Notes: generated by a model from the letters alone, not told the origin. Shown: positions 27,407-36,541, counted from the first letter of the stretch. The stretch: 64,000 nucleotides of DNA from Actinomadura sp. NAK00032 (GCF_013364275.1 NZ_CP054932.1:248001-312000), one strand, 5' to 3'. Made by a program: numbers and translations.

Positions 27407-27601
27407 TCAGTGGATGTCGGCGGCGGACTGGACGGCCGTGCGCAGGGCCGCGCGGGTCAGCAGGAGGACGGGCCCGTCCGGGTTCTTGCTGTCCCGCACC
27501 GCCACCACCGACGCACCGGCCACGTCCGCCAGCTCTACGCAGTTGCCGCCGTTTTCGCCACTGCGGCTTGCCTTGCGCCAGGTGGCGTTGCTCAGGTCCA
27601 T
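27407..27601 (-). CDS. DUF397-domain protein
   Basis: The protein is 64 residues: MDLSNATWRKASRSGENGG, then NCVELADVAGASVVAVRDSK and a C-terminal helix. This is a full-length DUF397 protein. These small actinobacterial proteins are typically encoded directly after an XRE/DUF5753 regulator and are thought to act as its partner, sometimes as toxin-like or morphogenesis-modulating factors; the mechanism is not firmly established. Here its XRE partner survives only as a 3' remnant that overlaps its start by 10 bases, so it may now be an orphan. Confidence 0.85.
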   Translation of the reverse strand: MDLSNATWRKASRSGENGGNCVELADVAGASVVAVRDSKNPDGPVLLLTRAALRTAVQSAADIH

Positions 27602-27705
27602 TTCTCCAATGCCTCTCTCATCATGTCCCGGGACATGTCTTTGGGGAGGGCCCTCGCCACCTGTGCCCGCTGGACGCCCATTGTTGCGGACGATCTGATT
27701 GTGAC
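27592..27705 (-). pseudogene. 3' remnant of an XRE/DUF5753 regulator gene
   Basis: The end of the frame encodes RALPKDMSRDMMREALEKWT, matching the C-terminus of the relatives at 36866 and 52915. Just upstream, in another frame, the bases encode QIVRNNGRPAGTGG, which matches the 36866 copy. An internal deletion of about 120 bp at about 27653 joined these two pieces and changed frame. The N-terminal helix-turn-helix and most of the ligand domain are missing. The 10-bp overlap with the DUF397 start is preserved. Confidence 0.8.
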
Positions 27706-27746
27706 GCGGCGGCGATCGGTCTGACCGGTGAGCTTTTGCCGGTGGC

Positions 27747-28739
27747 TTAAACCGCGTAAGGGTCCCAGTGGGCGGCGTAGCGCAGCAGTGAGTGAGCCAG
27801 ATCCTGGTGGGCCGCCGCCCACCGGGTATCGAAGATGAACCACTGATCGAACCCGAAGAAGCCGTCAATGTACCGGGCGACCTGCGCAATGTGCGCGTCC
27901 AGCCGAACCAGGGACTCGGCGGGCCGCGCCGAGCCGAGCATGTCGAGCATCTCGCGGTGAATCGCCTCATGCGCGAGCGCCTGGCCGATGCTGGGGGGCG
28001 ACGGTGCGTATCCGCGAAGCCGGGCGTAACGCTCCATCGCCGGGCCGATGCCGTCCTCCCCGGGACCGACCAGCGCCCGCAGCAGCTGCGCGTCGTGGGG
28101 CCATCCGTGAGTGCCGGGGCCGTCAATATCCCGCAATCGGACGGCGAGATCCGGCAGGCTCAGACCGGGGAAGGCCAGGGCGCCGGCCAGATCCAGGTTT
28201 CGATGGGCATCGGGCGATTCCCAGCACAGGCGGACTGAGAAGACCGACTCGGCCCCCGGTGGGGCAAGCCGGACGGTACGAACCGGCACGTCGGCGCTGA
28301 AGACCGCACCGGACGTGTCGGAGTCTGTAGGGAGAGGCCAGGTGTCGTGCAGCAGGAACGCGAGCCGATCAGGTGAAGCGGCTGCGGCCTCATCAGCGAT
28401 GAAGTAGTAGGCGAGGTCCACCTCGTCGTCATCGGTGCGCACTCTCAGGGCAAGCTCGCCGAGCCGGATGAAATCGGCATCCCCCTCAACCCACAGATGC
28501 TCGTGCAGCAACTCGCGCAACTCGTCCACGCTCTGCGGCGGTGGCAGGTTCCGTTCCCGGGCCTCATCGAAGATCGAGTCGAGGCCGTAGACATCGCCGC
28601 CCAGCTCGCTCTCGATCCATGCTCCCGGGTCGTCGCTGTTCCAGCCGCGGCGAAACCAACCGAGCACAGTGGCGTCGGACACCGTGACCACTCGCTTACT
28701 GAATGGCGATTCCTCTCGCCACCGGGACACGAAATACAC
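27747..28739 (-). CDS. Hypothetical cytoplasmic protein
   Basis: The protein is 330 residues and starts with GTG at 28739. There is no signal peptide or membrane segment. Aromatic and acidic residues are abundant (VLGWFRRGWNSDDPGAWIES, then ELGGDVYGLDSIFDEA; DLAYYFIADEAAAASPDRLA, then FLLHDTWPLP). It ends FFGFDQWFIFDTRWAAAHQD. The internal pairing of two similar FxD/aromatic halves suggests a compact two-domain fold of the immunity/SUKH-like type, but I cannot name the family. It lies directly upstream of the degraded XRE remnant on the same strand. Confidence 0.6.
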   Translation of the reverse strand: MYFVSRWREESPFSKRVVTVSDATVLGWFRRGWNSDDPGAWIESELGGDVYGLDSIFDEARERNLPPPQSVDELRELLHEHLWVEGDADFIRLGELALRVRTDDDEVDLAYYFIADEAAAASPDRLAFLLHDTWPLPTDSDTSGAVFSADVPVRTVRLAPPGAESVFSVRLCWESPDAHRNLDLAGALAFPGLSLPDLAVRLRDIDGPGTHGWPHDAQLLRALVGPGEDGIGPAMERYARLRGYAPSPPSIGQALAHEAIHREMLDMLGSARPAESLVRLDAHIAQVARYIDGFFGFDQWFIFDTRWAAAHQDLAHSLLRYAAHWDPYAV

Positions 28740-28814
28740 GCGCCCGACAGTACCGCGCCCTTGGTCCCATCAGGAGGGCCAGGAACCGGCCCCCACGGGA
28801 CGGGGCGTGACGGT

Positions 28815-29420
28815 TCACGAGTCCCTAGCCGGTGGCGACGAGCGACGGTAATCCTCAACGAACGCAACGAAACTGACCAGGGGGCGATCGATCATTACGG
28901 GACTGAACACGAACTCCCATCCGAATCTGTTCCGGCCCAACCGGAGCCCTCGTTCGAGCGACGAGGCCGTCCGGGCAATATTTCCCAGGCCCGCACCGGG
29001 GAACAGACCGTCGATGGCGGCGATCGGCCGTAAGAACCAGCGCATGCGCTCTTCGGCCACGATTCGATCGGCCGGCATCATCGAAGCCACGTAGCGGTCG
29101 TACCTGGCGAGTCTTATGCCAAGGAGTTCGGTGGACGCCTTCATCACCCCGACCGCCTGGACGTCCTCCCAGGGGATCAGCCCCCCGTTCACCTCGATCC
29201 CCAGAGGAGTCAACGTGAGTGACACGAATCGTCGCCGGGCCATGATCAGCATGGCGGACGTCGTCCCGCCGCCGAAAAAGATCACCGTCACCAGGCCGAA
29301 CGCGATCGCGCCCGAATCGCCATAAACGACCGCCGCCAGGCCGAAGGCACTGAACCCGAGGGCGCCGGCCAGCACCATCCCCAGAAGCCACGGCCGCGGA
29401 CGGATTTCGACTCTCTCCAT
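28815..29420 (-). CDS. STM3941-like membrane protein
   Basis: The protein is 201 residues. Two membrane segments lie within the first 70 residues (LGMVLAGALGFSAFGLAAVV and SGAIAFGLVTVIFFGGGTTS). A soluble PH-like domain follows with LTPLGIEVNGGLIPWEDVQA, then VGVMKASTELLGIRL. I recognise the STM3941 family pattern (membrane hairpin followed by a PH-like domain), whose function is unknown. The ATG at 29420 is preceded by GGGGTG. It is transcribed toward the gene at 27747 with a 75-bp gap. Confidence 0.65.
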   Translation of the reverse strand: MERVEIRPRPWLLGMVLAGALGFSAFGLAAVVYGDSGAIAFGLVTVIFFGGGTTSAMLIMARRRFVSLTLTPLGIEVNGGLIPWEDVQAVGVMKASTELLGIRLARYDRYVASMMPADRIVAEERMRWFLRPIAAIDGLFPGAGLGNIARTASSLERGLRLGRNRFGWEFVFSPVMIDRPLVSFVAFVEDYRRSSPPARDS

Positions 29421-29553
29421 GTCACCCCTCCGGACCGTCACCCGGCAACCAGCCAGAGACTGAGGACGACACGATCATGGCATGTGCCTCTCTCGCGGGC
29501 ACTGACGCACATGACGGTCATGGAGAGAAACGGCTTCGCGGCCGGCTGAGGCG

Positions 29554-31641
29554 TTAGTTCGCGGTCAGCCGTCCGATGAGGGTGCGGCTGATCTCTTGCA
29601 GCTTCTCGTCGTTGCCGATGCTGTTGTATCTGCCGCGGCGCTGAGCGTGGTGCAGTTCAGAGCGGAGTTGGGGCAGGGCGGGTCGTGCGGCCGGGCCCAT
29701 GCGGTCCAGACATGCAACGGCATGGTCGGCGGTCGAAGGGTTCTGTGCCCAGGCTTGGAGAAGCGTGTCCAGCACGGCGGCGGCCTCGGCGTCGCCGCCG
29801 ATGTCCCAGAGGGCGGTCGCGCACGGAACCCGGACCCACTCGTAGCCGTGGCTCAACAGACCCCGCAGACGAGGCAGTGCCTCCTCCGCGCGAGGGCCGA
29901 TCTCGGCGAGTACGTCGGCCGCCGCGCTGATCCGGAACGGGATGGAGTCGTCGAGCAGGCCGAGCAGCGGCCGCATGACTTCGTCCGGGTCGCCGGTTAT
30001 GGCCCATAGCGCGGCAATGGCGGCGGGACGCACATGTGCGTCGGAGGCCGTGATCAGGAGCCGGGCCGTTCGCAGAGCGGGGGCCGCCGACGGGCCGAAA
30101 GCCCTCAACGCCTCCAAGGCCGAGCACGTGACCGACCACAGCTCATGAGCCACCGCCTCAGCGAGGGTCTCGGTGATCACATCGATGGCGCTGTCGTCGG
30201 CGAGGGCGGCCAGGGCCGCCAGGTCGGAACGCGCGCTCATCTCCCACAGCGCCTGGGTGAGGTCGAGACTTCTCAGGTGGCCGCCCAGGCGGGGTACCAG
30301 CTGGTCGGCGGCCTGCGGCAGTGCTCCAGCGACCTGCACGGCCCGCCAGGCGTCGTCGCCGGTGTCCAGGGCCGTGAGGACGCTCGGCAGCGCTCGCGGA
30401 TCACCGAGACGGGCAAGCGCCTGGACGGCCTCTTGATGACTCCTGCGCAGGTGCGGCTGCGGGGTGCACCAGACATCTGGCCCGTACGTGGCGTACTGCG
30501 CGGCGACGTGCGCTGCCAGTGCCTCGCGGGCCGGTTCGGCGATCGCATGGCAGGCGTTCAACGTGGCCGCCGCCTCAGCGGCAACTTGGGCGTGGGACGC
30601 GCTGAGGTGTTCTGCGACGAGGCTGACGAGCCGTGCGTGGTCCCCGCGCCAGGACTTCATGAGGTCGGCGCTCATCCGGATGGCGTCCAGGCGGGAGCCG
30701 GGATCGCGGCTGCGCAGTTGCTCGGCGAGAAGCGTCGTACGCTGCGAAACCCTTGCTGCCAAGGTCCAGTGGAAGCTGCGCAGCAGATCCGTGGTTGGCG
30801 AAAAGACCTGACGGTGACGTTCGAGATCCTCGAACGCGGCCGCGATCTGCGGCGGCGCTCCGTCTCCAGAGGCCGCGGGGCCCGCTGGGCGAGGCGGGTC
30901 GCACCATGCTTCGGCCGGTACCGCGGCAGCGTCCAGCTCGCGCAGCAGGCCGACCGCGGTCGCGATGGTGTCATCGCCGATCTGCTCGGGCGCGCACCGA
31001 GCCCGCTGGACCACGGCCGCGAGCCTGGTCTGAGGTGTTGCCGCCGAGTCGGCGGCGAGCTCGGTGAACCACGTCATCGCCTGAACCTGGGCGCGCTCCG
31101 GCAGACGCAGGGCCAGGGCCCCCATCGCTTCAACGATCAGCAGTTGCTCGACAACGCCCGGCTCGGCCGGCAGCCGACCACGCAGCACCGCAGAAGCCCG
31201 GTCGACGTCGTCCATGAACAACCCGAGCGCGGGGATCGCAGCTCGGCGCACGCGGACATTGGGATCGCGGCTGAACCCGATGAGCGTCTCAATACGGCCG
31301 CGCATGGCCGCGACCGCGGCAAGCTGAGCTTCAGAGCCGCCGTACGGTCCGTCACAGTGATCGAGGGCTTGCGATCCGATGCTGACCAGCAACCCGACCA
31401 CGTCGGCCCGGCCGGGCGTCGTGACGTCATCGGCCAGCTCGAACAGGAACGGAAGGCTCGCCGTCGTGCACGGGTACACATCGCCCTGGTGATGGACCGC
31501 GCCGTAGAACCTACTGAGAGCCTTCTCCCGCTCCTCTGCGTCCGGGGAGCGCAGCGCCAGCAGGAGGCCCGGGACCTCCTCGGCCGAGCCGTACGCATGC
31601 TCCATCGACGACCAGTCGATGTCGTGAAGTCCGCTGAACAT
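29554..31641 (-). CDS. Large HEAT-repeat protein
   Basis: The protein is about 695 residues made of many short helical pairs of HEAT/Armadillo type, for example DPNVRVRRAAIPALGLFMDD, RSHQEAVQALARLGDPRALP and EWVRVPCATALWDIGGDAEA. No catalytic domain is visible. The N-terminus MFSGLHDIDWSSMEHAYGSA, then EEVPGLLLALRSPDAEERE resembles that of other actinobacterial HEAT proteins of toxin-immunity or scaffold type. The start at 31641 is the first Met that gives this conserved opening; the frame is open to 31743. The intact solenoid would offer a broad protein-binding surface. Confidence 0.7.
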   Translation of the reverse strand: MFSGLHDIDWSSMEHAYGSAEEVPGLLLALRSPDAEEREKALSRFYGAVHHQGDVYPCTTASLPFLFELADDVTTPGRADVVGLLVSIGSQALDHCDGPYGGSEAQLAAVAAMRGRIETLIGFSRDPNVRVRRAAIPALGLFMDDVDRASAVLRGRLPAEPGVVEQLLIVEAMGALALRLPERAQVQAMTWFTELAADSAATPQTRLAAVVQRARCAPEQIGDDTIATAVGLLRELDAAAVPAEAWCDPPRPAGPAASGDGAPPQIAAAFEDLERHRQVFSPTTDLLRSFHWTLAARVSQRTTLLAEQLRSRDPGSRLDAIRMSADLMKSWRGDHARLVSLVAEHLSASHAQVAAEAAATLNACHAIAEPAREALAAHVAAQYATYGPDVWCTPQPHLRRSHQEAVQALARLGDPRALPSVLTALDTGDDAWRAVQVAGALPQAADQLVPRLGGHLRSLDLTQALWEMSARSDLAALAALADDSAIDVITETLAEAVAHELWSVTCSALEALRAFGPSAAPALRTARLLITASDAHVRPAAIAALWAITGDPDEVMRPLLGLLDDSIPFRISAAADVLAEIGPRAEEALPRLRGLLSHGYEWVRVPCATALWDIGGDAEAAAVLDTLLQAWAQNPSTADHAVACLDRMGPAARPALPQLRSELHHAQRRGRYNSIGNDEKLQEISRTLIGRLTAN

Positions 31642-31767
31642 ATGCGGCACTATGCCCGCCCACACCGACACGGCGCCGCAGAAAGCCGGGGGCGCCGGTG
31701 AAGTGGCTCCGGCCTTGCCCGTCACGTCGTGCACTGGGGACACGGAGCGAGACGTTCGTCGGCGAGG

Positions 31768-32337
31768 TCAAGGGAGGAGGCGGTTCACCATCTGCTCGAT
31801 GAGGTCGTCGGTCGAGTAGGGCTCCAGGAGGGCGGGGGCGGTGAGGTCGTCCACGAGCAGTCCGGCCATGGCGAAGTAGAGCAGGGCGACGCCGGTGCGG
31901 TCGCCTGGCAGGCCCGCGTTCACGTGGTAGTCGACGATCTCGCGGTGCTCCTCGGTGAGGAATCCGCTGAGCTCGGCGTTCAGGTCGGCGCGGCGGGTGG
32001 CCTCCAGGCGCAGTTCGAGCATGGCGAGGTTGCCGGCGCGGTCGCCGCGCATCCGGGCCAGCAACTGCCGCATCAGCTCGGTGACCAGTTCGTGCGACGG
32101 CGCCTGCTTCATGGTCTCGGCGAGCGCCTCGGGATCGGGGGTGAGGCGCTCGCGGGTGCGGCGCATCACCTGGGCGAGCAGCTCGTCCCGGTTGGCGAAG
32201 TAGTTGGAGGCCGTGCCGGTGGGCACGCCCGCCTGCTTGTCGATCGCGCGCAGCGTCAGACCGCGCGAGCCCTCCCGGGCCAGGACGTCGATGGCGGCGT
32301 CGAGGAGCGCGTTGCGCCGAGTCGGGTTCTGCCGCAT
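31768..32337 (-). CDS. TetR-family transcriptional repressor
   Basis: The protein is 189 residues. The helix-turn-helix is near the N-terminus: RNALLDAAIDVLAREGSRGL, then TLRAIDKQAGVPTGTASNYF (residues 8-47), followed by ANRDELLAQVM. The C-terminal helices form the ligand pocket (DLNAELSGFLTEEHREIVDY). The ATG at 32337 has GGAGG seven bases upstream. It is divergent from the reductase gene at 32441, with two similar operator sites between them (32365-32382 and 32406-32423), so it probably represses both itself and that reductase. Confidence 0.88.
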   Translation of the reverse strand: MRQNPTRRNALLDAAIDVLAREGSRGLTLRAIDKQAGVPTGTASNYFANRDELLAQVMRRTRERLTPDPEALAETMKQAPSHELVTELMRQLLARMRGDRAGNLAMLELRLEATRRADLNAELSGFLTEEHREIVDYHVNAGLPGDRTGVALLYFAMAGLLVDDLTAPALLEPYSTDDLIEQMVNRLLP

Positions 32338-32357
32338 GGAGCCTCCACGGAGGACGA

Positions 32358-32423
32358 TTGACACCACTGCAAGTGCAGTACTAAAGTTCAGATCACTTCA
32401 ATCACAGTACTACGACTGCAGTG
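32358..32423. promoter_or_regulatory. Divergent promoter region with two inverted copies of an 18-bp TetR operator
   Basis: The first site, CACTGCAAGTGCAGTACT (32365-32382), contains a near-perfect palindrome. The second (32406-32423) is its similar copy in opposite orientation, centre to centre 41 bp. A TTGACA box (32358-32363) points toward the reductase. This is the shared operator of the TetR gene and the reductase gene. Confidence 0.7.
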
Positions 32424-32440
32424 CTCGGAAGGGCGTCTCC

Positions 32441-33037
32441 ATGCGAAAGCTCGTCTACTACATCGCCACCACCCTCGACGGCTTCATCGCCGGACCGGAC
32501 GGCGCCGACCCCACCGGCCCGGACGGCTTCTGGCCCATCCCCGCCGACTACATCGAGCACCTCGTGGCCAACTACCCCGAGACCCTCCCCGGACCGGCGC
32601 GGACGGCGCTGTCGGTCACCGCCGAGGGCACCTGCTTCGACACCGTCCTGGAAGGACGTCGCAGCTACGAGATCGGGTTGAAGGCCGGGATCGCCGACGC
32701 ATACCCGCACCTGCGGCACCTGGTCTTCTCCCGGACCCTCACCGAGAGCCCCGCCCCGGCCGTCGAGCTCGTCGCCACCGACCCCGCAGAGAAGGTCCGG
32801 GAGCTCAAGCGTCAGGACGGCAAGGACATCTGGCTCGTCGGCGGTGGTGAACTCGCCGGCGCCCTGTACGGCGAGATCGACCGGCTCATCCTGAAGGTCG
32901 GCCCGCTGACCATCGGCACCGGCATCCCCCTCTTCTCCCGCACGGCCGCCTTCGACCCGCGCACCTGGGAACTGACCGACCACACCGTGCTCGCCAGCGG
33001 CGCCGCCTTCCTCACCTACGACCGCCCCGCCGAGTAA
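32441..33037 (+). CDS. Dihydrofolate-reductase-like (RibD C-terminal family) protein
   Basis: The protein is 198 residues. It begins MRKLVYYIATTLDGFIAGPD, has the DFR/RibD signature RRSYEIGL and later KDIWLVGGGELAGALYGEID, the NADPH-binding region. Family members reduce pteridine- or pyrimidine-like substrates with NADPH; many single-domain ones are of unknown substrate. It is divergent from a TetR repressor, which suggests inducible control by a xenobiotic. The ATG at 32441 is well positioned. Its 3' end overlaps antisense with the possible remnant at 33012-33170. Confidence 0.85.
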   Translation: MRKLVYYIATTLDGFIAGPDGADPTGPDGFWPIPADYIEHLVANYPETLPGPARTALSVTAEGTCFDTVLEGRRSYEIGLKAGIADAYPHLRHLVFSRTLTESPAPAVELVATDPAEKVRELKRQDGKDIWLVGGGELAGALYGEIDRLILKVGPLTIGTGIPLFSRTAAFDPRTWELTDHTVLASGAAFLTYDRPAE

Positions 33038-33170
33038 GCCCGAAGTACTGCTCACGGGTCCGGGGCCAGGCGATGCCGCCGGGATGGTCCAGCCGGACGC
33101 GGTCGCCGGTGGATGACACGGTCAGGCCGAAGCCCTCCTCCCACGGAAATCGGGCCACACCATGGCCACA
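33012..33170 (-). pseudogene. Possible remnant of a protein-coding gene (C-terminal piece)
   Basis: An open minus-strand stretch reads ARFPWEEGFGLTVSSTGDRV, then RLDHPGGIAWPRTREQYF, ending at a stop at 33012-33014. The composition looks protein-like and unlike antisense noise. No start with a convincing ribosome-binding site is seen and the upstream portion is a GTGACC-type repeat, so it may be a truncated gene end. No family was recognised. Confidence 0.25.
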
Positions 33171-33296
33171 CAGGAGAGCCGGCTCCGTGGCCGGCTCCGT
33201 GACCGTGACCGTGACCGTGGCCGTGACGGGGGGCGGGGCCGGGGCGGGAGCTCAGCGTCCCGGTTCTCCATCTGTTTGGCCGAGTTCAGCGACGAC

Positions 33297-34127
33297 TCAT
33301 CCCGGACCGTCGGTTGGCGGGCTCACCAGCACCTTCGGCCTCGTGCGGGGCTGGTTCCAGATCTGGAGGAGGCACCCGGACGGCTTCGCATGGAAGCGGA
33401 GGCGGTAATCCCCGTGGCCCGCGGGGAGCGGCGGCAGCGGCAGTTCGCGTCCGGCGAGTTCGCGGAGGACGGCGCGGCCAGTGTGGAACCGGCAGCTCAG
33501 TTCCGCGATCCGGTCGTAGGCGGGGGCGGGTTCCGGGGGCGTGGGGGAGATCGTCACGGCTAGGGACAGGTCGCCGTCCTGGACGGGCGGCCAGAACAGC
33601 GCCGCCCCTGGGACGGCGTCGATGAGGCCGGCCGACTCGGCGTAGGCGGGGACCGGGAGGATGTCGCCGAGCGAGCGAGCGCGGTCGAGGAGGGTGAACT
33701 GGCCCGCCCGGATGCGGAGCGTGAGGTCGAGGTGCTCCTCTGCCGCGGTGGCGCGTCGATCCGGGGCGAAGCCGGCGGGGATGCCGCCGGGGAAGCCGCG
33801 CGCGGCGATGAAGTCGGCGAGTTCCTTCTCGGTCACCTGGAGCGCGCGTTCGGTGATGCCGGGGACGTCGCCCGGTTCGGGCCGCTCGTAGGTGGCGAGC
33901 GCCAAGAAGGTGCCGCTGGCGTCCGGCTCGGGGGCTCGCCACCGGGTGACGCGGATCATTCCGCATTTCCGGCAGGCGGTGCGGTTGATGTTGATCGTCT
34001 GCCCGCCCTCGTCGGTCTCGGTCGCGGTCGCTTCCAGGCGGGTCCGGCCGGGAATGTCGTGGTCGCGGCCGCAGGCGCCGATGATCTGCTCCACCGCGAC
34101 ATCGTCCCGGTTCGGAAAGGGCATCAT
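33297..34127 (-). CDS. Hypothetical protein with a C-terminal GDYRLR module
   Basis: The protein is 276 residues. The N-terminal part has a CRKCGMIRVTRW segment (one CxxC, possibly zinc-binding) and a repeat-like EKELADFIAARGFPGGIPAG. The C-terminal 90 residues match the middle module of the gene at 713-2887: both have a PPP-x-E/A-x-I-x-E-x-S start and a GDYRLRxHA motif. The start ATG overlaps the stop of the upstream SUKH gene (ATGA), so the two are co-translated. The likely role is with the SUKH protein, but that is inference. Confidence 0.6.
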   Translation of the reverse strand: MMPFPNRDDVAVEQIIGACGRDHDIPGRTRLEATATETDEGGQTININRTACRKCGMIRVTRWRAPEPDASGTFLALATYERPEPGDVPGITERALQVTEKELADFIAARGFPGGIPAGFAPDRRATAAEEHLDLTLRIRAGQFTLLDRARSLGDILPVPAYAESAGLIDAVPGAALFWPPVQDGDLSLAVTISPTPPEPAPAYDRIAELSCRFHTGRAVLRELAGRELPLPPLPAGHGDYRLRFHAKPSGCLLQIWNQPRTRPKVLVSPPTDGPG

Positions 34128-35275
34128 CGGCGGTCACCTCGTGGGCGGGACAGCAGGTTCCGGCGGCGTTCCGGCGTGAGGGCGGCCGTCACGGCCGGGT
34201 CTGCCAGCAGGGCGACCGGTGCGATGTGGTCGCGGGTGCGCGGGCGCCAATGGGCGAACGCGGCGTCGATGTCCCGCCAGAGGGCGTCGGGCTCGGCTCC
34301 GTGCTCGTCCACCGCGTCCCGGATCAGGCCGTCGAACTCGGGATTGCCATACGTCATGGGGCGCTCGCCGTTGCGAATGCGCGCCTGGTACGCGCCGACG
34401 AGCAGGTGAAGGTCCGGGTCGTTGCCGTTCATCGCCATCTGAAGCTGCGAGTTGCGGCCGGGCAAGGAGCACTCGGCGTGCTGGGCGAACAGCAGAGGCA
34501 GGAACTCCTCGGTGAACAGCGGATCGGCCAGAAACCCCGCGGGTACGAAGTCGGAATGCAGCAACCGCCCGAGGGAGTGCCCGGACGGACGGCCGACGAA
34601 GACCTGGAGTTGCGCGCGCAGGACAGTGGCGCGTTCGAGGCCGAAATCCTCGGCCTCGGCCAGGACCGCGTCGGCGCCGTCGGCATCACCGGCGAGGGCG
34701 TCCAGGCGAGCCTGTTCGACCTTGGCGTCCCATGAGTCGCGGGTTCCGCCTTCCGGTTTGCGCATGCGATGGAACTCGGCGTAGAGGTCCTCCATCAACG
34801 CGGTGAAGGAGGCGAACCGCTCAGGCGGTTCGGCCCTCCAGGAGAACAGGCTGTAGGCGGCCCATTCGCCCGAGTCGTCGACGCTGCCGGGGTCCAGGAA
34901 CAAGATTCCGGCATCGGCCTCTCTGGAGATCAGCAGCCCGCGGCTGAGGCAGGTGCCCTCCCGCTCGTCCTCGCAGAGTTCCGCCCAGCCGTCATCCCAG
35001 TAAGGCTCGAGGTCGCGGAGCCACCCGATGTCGGAGGTGTCGCGCATCCGCCAGACGAACATCCCGGCATCGCGCCAGCCGTCCGTCGTCAGGAGGAACT
35101 CCCGGTAGGCCGGTGGCAGCCGCACGCCGATCCGCGCCTCGGCCGCCGCGACGGCCTGCTCAGCGGCAGGGGCGAAACCGAGCCAGCGAGTGCGCGCTAC
35201 TTCCGGGTCGGCTTCGGGGCCGGCGCTCCGCACCCATTCATCACTCCAGCGTCTCAGCCAGGGTCGCCATTCCAT
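34124..35275 (-). CDS. SMI1/KNR4 (SUKH) family protein
   Basis: The protein is 383 residues. The SUKH pattern is seen in APAAEQAVAAAEARIGVRLP, then PAYREFLLTTDGWRDAG and later SLFSWRAEPPERFASFTALM. The C-terminal half (EQARLDALAGDADGADAVLA, then EAEDFGLERATVLRAQLQVF) is an extra helical domain not typical of minimal immunity proteins. It starts an apparent two-gene unit with the gene at 33297. SUKH proteins often neutralise contact-delivered toxins; no toxin gene is adjacent here. Confidence 0.75.
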   Translation of the reverse strand: MEWRPWLRRWSDEWVRSAGPEADPEVARTRWLGFAPAAEQAVAAAEARIGVRLPPAYREFLLTTDGWRDAGMFVWRMRDTSDIGWLRDLEPYWDDGWAELCEDEREGTCLSRGLLISREADAGILFLDPGSVDDSGEWAAYSLFSWRAEPPERFASFTALMEDLYAEFHRMRKPEGGTRDSWDAKVEQARLDALAGDADGADAVLAEAEDFGLERATVLRAQLQVFVGRPSGHSLGRLLHSDFVPAGFLADPLFTEEFLPLLFAQHAECSLPGRNSQLQMAMNGNDPDLHLLVGAYQARIRNGERPMTYGNPEFDGLIRDAVDEHGAEPDALWRDIDAAFAHWRPRTRDHIAPVALLADPAVTAALTPERRRNLLSRPRGDRR

Positions 35276-35389
35276 GCAGGCATGCTGCCGACCGCCTCGG
35301 ACATTCCCGGACCGGCGTCATGAGGAGTCCCGAAGCCACGGCGGCGCACGCCTGGATGGCGGTTGAGGGTCCACCGCGTGGCGCGGGCG

Positions 35390-36541
35390 TCAGCAGAACA
35401 CCTTGCCGGCGAGGGCGTAGAGCTCGTCGGTCGAGGGCGGCGCGGAGCCGAGGTTGACCGACAGGTTCATCTGCCGTCCGTCGTCGGAGCGGAGCGCGTA
35501 GGTGGTGTAGCCGATGAGCTGACCGCTGTGCCCGATCATGCGCTTGCCGCAGGGCAGCGCGTACTCCTGGAGCCCGAGCCCGTAGGAGAACCCGGCGTTG
35601 GTGGGGTGCACGGTGCGCATCGCGGCGAGCGTCGCGGGGGACAGCAGCCGCCCGCCGAGCAGTCCGTCGAGGAACCGGCCGAGGTCCCGGGTGGTGGAGA
35701 TCATCTCGCCCGCCGCCCAGTCGAGGGAGGGGTTCATGCGGGTGGCGTCCACGGTTCGCCCGTCGGGCAGCTGCACGTAGCCGTGCGCGTGCGGGCGGGG
35801 CAGGCCGGGGCGGTTGCCGGGAACGATCGTCTGGGTCAGCCGGAGCGGGCGCAGGACACGCCGCTCCACCTCCTTGCCGTACGGCCGCCCGGTCAGCCGC
35901 TCGATCAACCGCCCTACGACCACGTAGTTGGTGTTGGAGTACTTCCAGGTGACGTCCGGGGGATTGTGGGCGGGGGTGCGGAACGCCTGCGCCAGGAGCT
36001 GGTCGGGCTTGTAGCTGCGGAACCGTTCCGCCCCGCGCCAGCGGTTGGTGGACCATCCAGGGTCGCTCATGTAGTCGCGAAGCAGGCTGGTGTGCTGGAG
36101 GACCTGCCGCACCGTGATCCGCTCCCCGCCGGGGACGACGCCGGGCAGGTGCTCGGCCACGGGGTCGTCGAGCCGCAGCCGTCCCTCGTCGACGAGTTGC
36201 AGCAGGACGGTCGCCGCGAACGTCTTGGTGACGCTGCCGATCCGGAAGTACCCGGCCGGATCGGCGGGCCGCCCGGTCCGGACGTCGGACACGCCCGCCG
36301 CGCCGGACCACTCGCCGCCGTCCGCGGTCCGCACGCGGAGCAGGACGGCCGTGGCCGCCTTGGATTTCACCAGCTCGTTCAACGTCTCCTGGAAGCCTTC
36401 CGAGGCCGAACGGGTGAGGCTCGACTGGGGCTGCGCCGTATGCGCGTCGGGAGCGGCGCGGACGACCGTGACCGCGGCAAAGGCCGCCGCCGCCGTCACG
36501 CTGGAGACCGCGAACGCCGTCCATCTGGAAAATTTGATCAT
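35390..36541 (-). CDS. Secreted class-C-beta-lactamase-like serine hydrolase (DD-peptidase/esterase family)
   Basis: The protein is 383 residues. The signal peptide is WTAFAVSSVTAAAAFAAVTV. The active-site SxxK is SVTK (Ser103, Lys106), the YxN motif is Tyr201-Ser-Asn203 in WKYSNTNYVVVG, and the HxG motif is HSG in MIGHSGQLIGY. These are the three motifs of class C beta-lactamases and DD-carboxypeptidases. In actinobacteria such enzymes are usually DD-peptidases or esterases rather than lactamases. It is a monocistronic gene. The DUF397/XRE module lies upstream in the same orientation. Confidence 0.87.
   Translation of the reverse strand: MIKFSRWTAFAVSSVTAAAAFAAVTVVRAAPDAHTAQPQSSLTRSASEGFQETLNELVKSKAATAVLLRVRTADGGEWSGAAGVSDVRTGRPADPAGYFRIGSVTKTFAATVLLQLVDEGRLRLDDPVAEHLPGVVPGGERITVRQVLQHTSLLRDYMSDPGWSTNRWRGAERFRSYKPDQLLAQAFRTPAHNPPDVTWKYSNTNYVVVGRLIERLTGRPYGKEVERRVLRPLRLTQTIVPGNRPGLPRPHAHGYVQLPDGRTVDATRMNPSLDWAAGEMISTTRDLGRFLDGLLGGRLLSPATLAAMRTVHPTNAGFSYGLGLQEYALPCGKRMIGHSGQLIGYTTYALRSDDGRQMNLSVNLGSAPPSTDELYALAGKVFC

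Noticed and set aside
33180..33240. GTGACC-type tandem repeat as a possible regulatory array
   Set aside because: Only a handful of 6-bp units with irregularities; looks like simple slippage with no associated structure.
35390..36541. Calling the serine hydrolase a true beta-lactamase
   Set aside because: The SxxK, YxN and HxG motifs are shared by DD-peptidases and esterases, and nothing in the context indicates antibiotic resistance.
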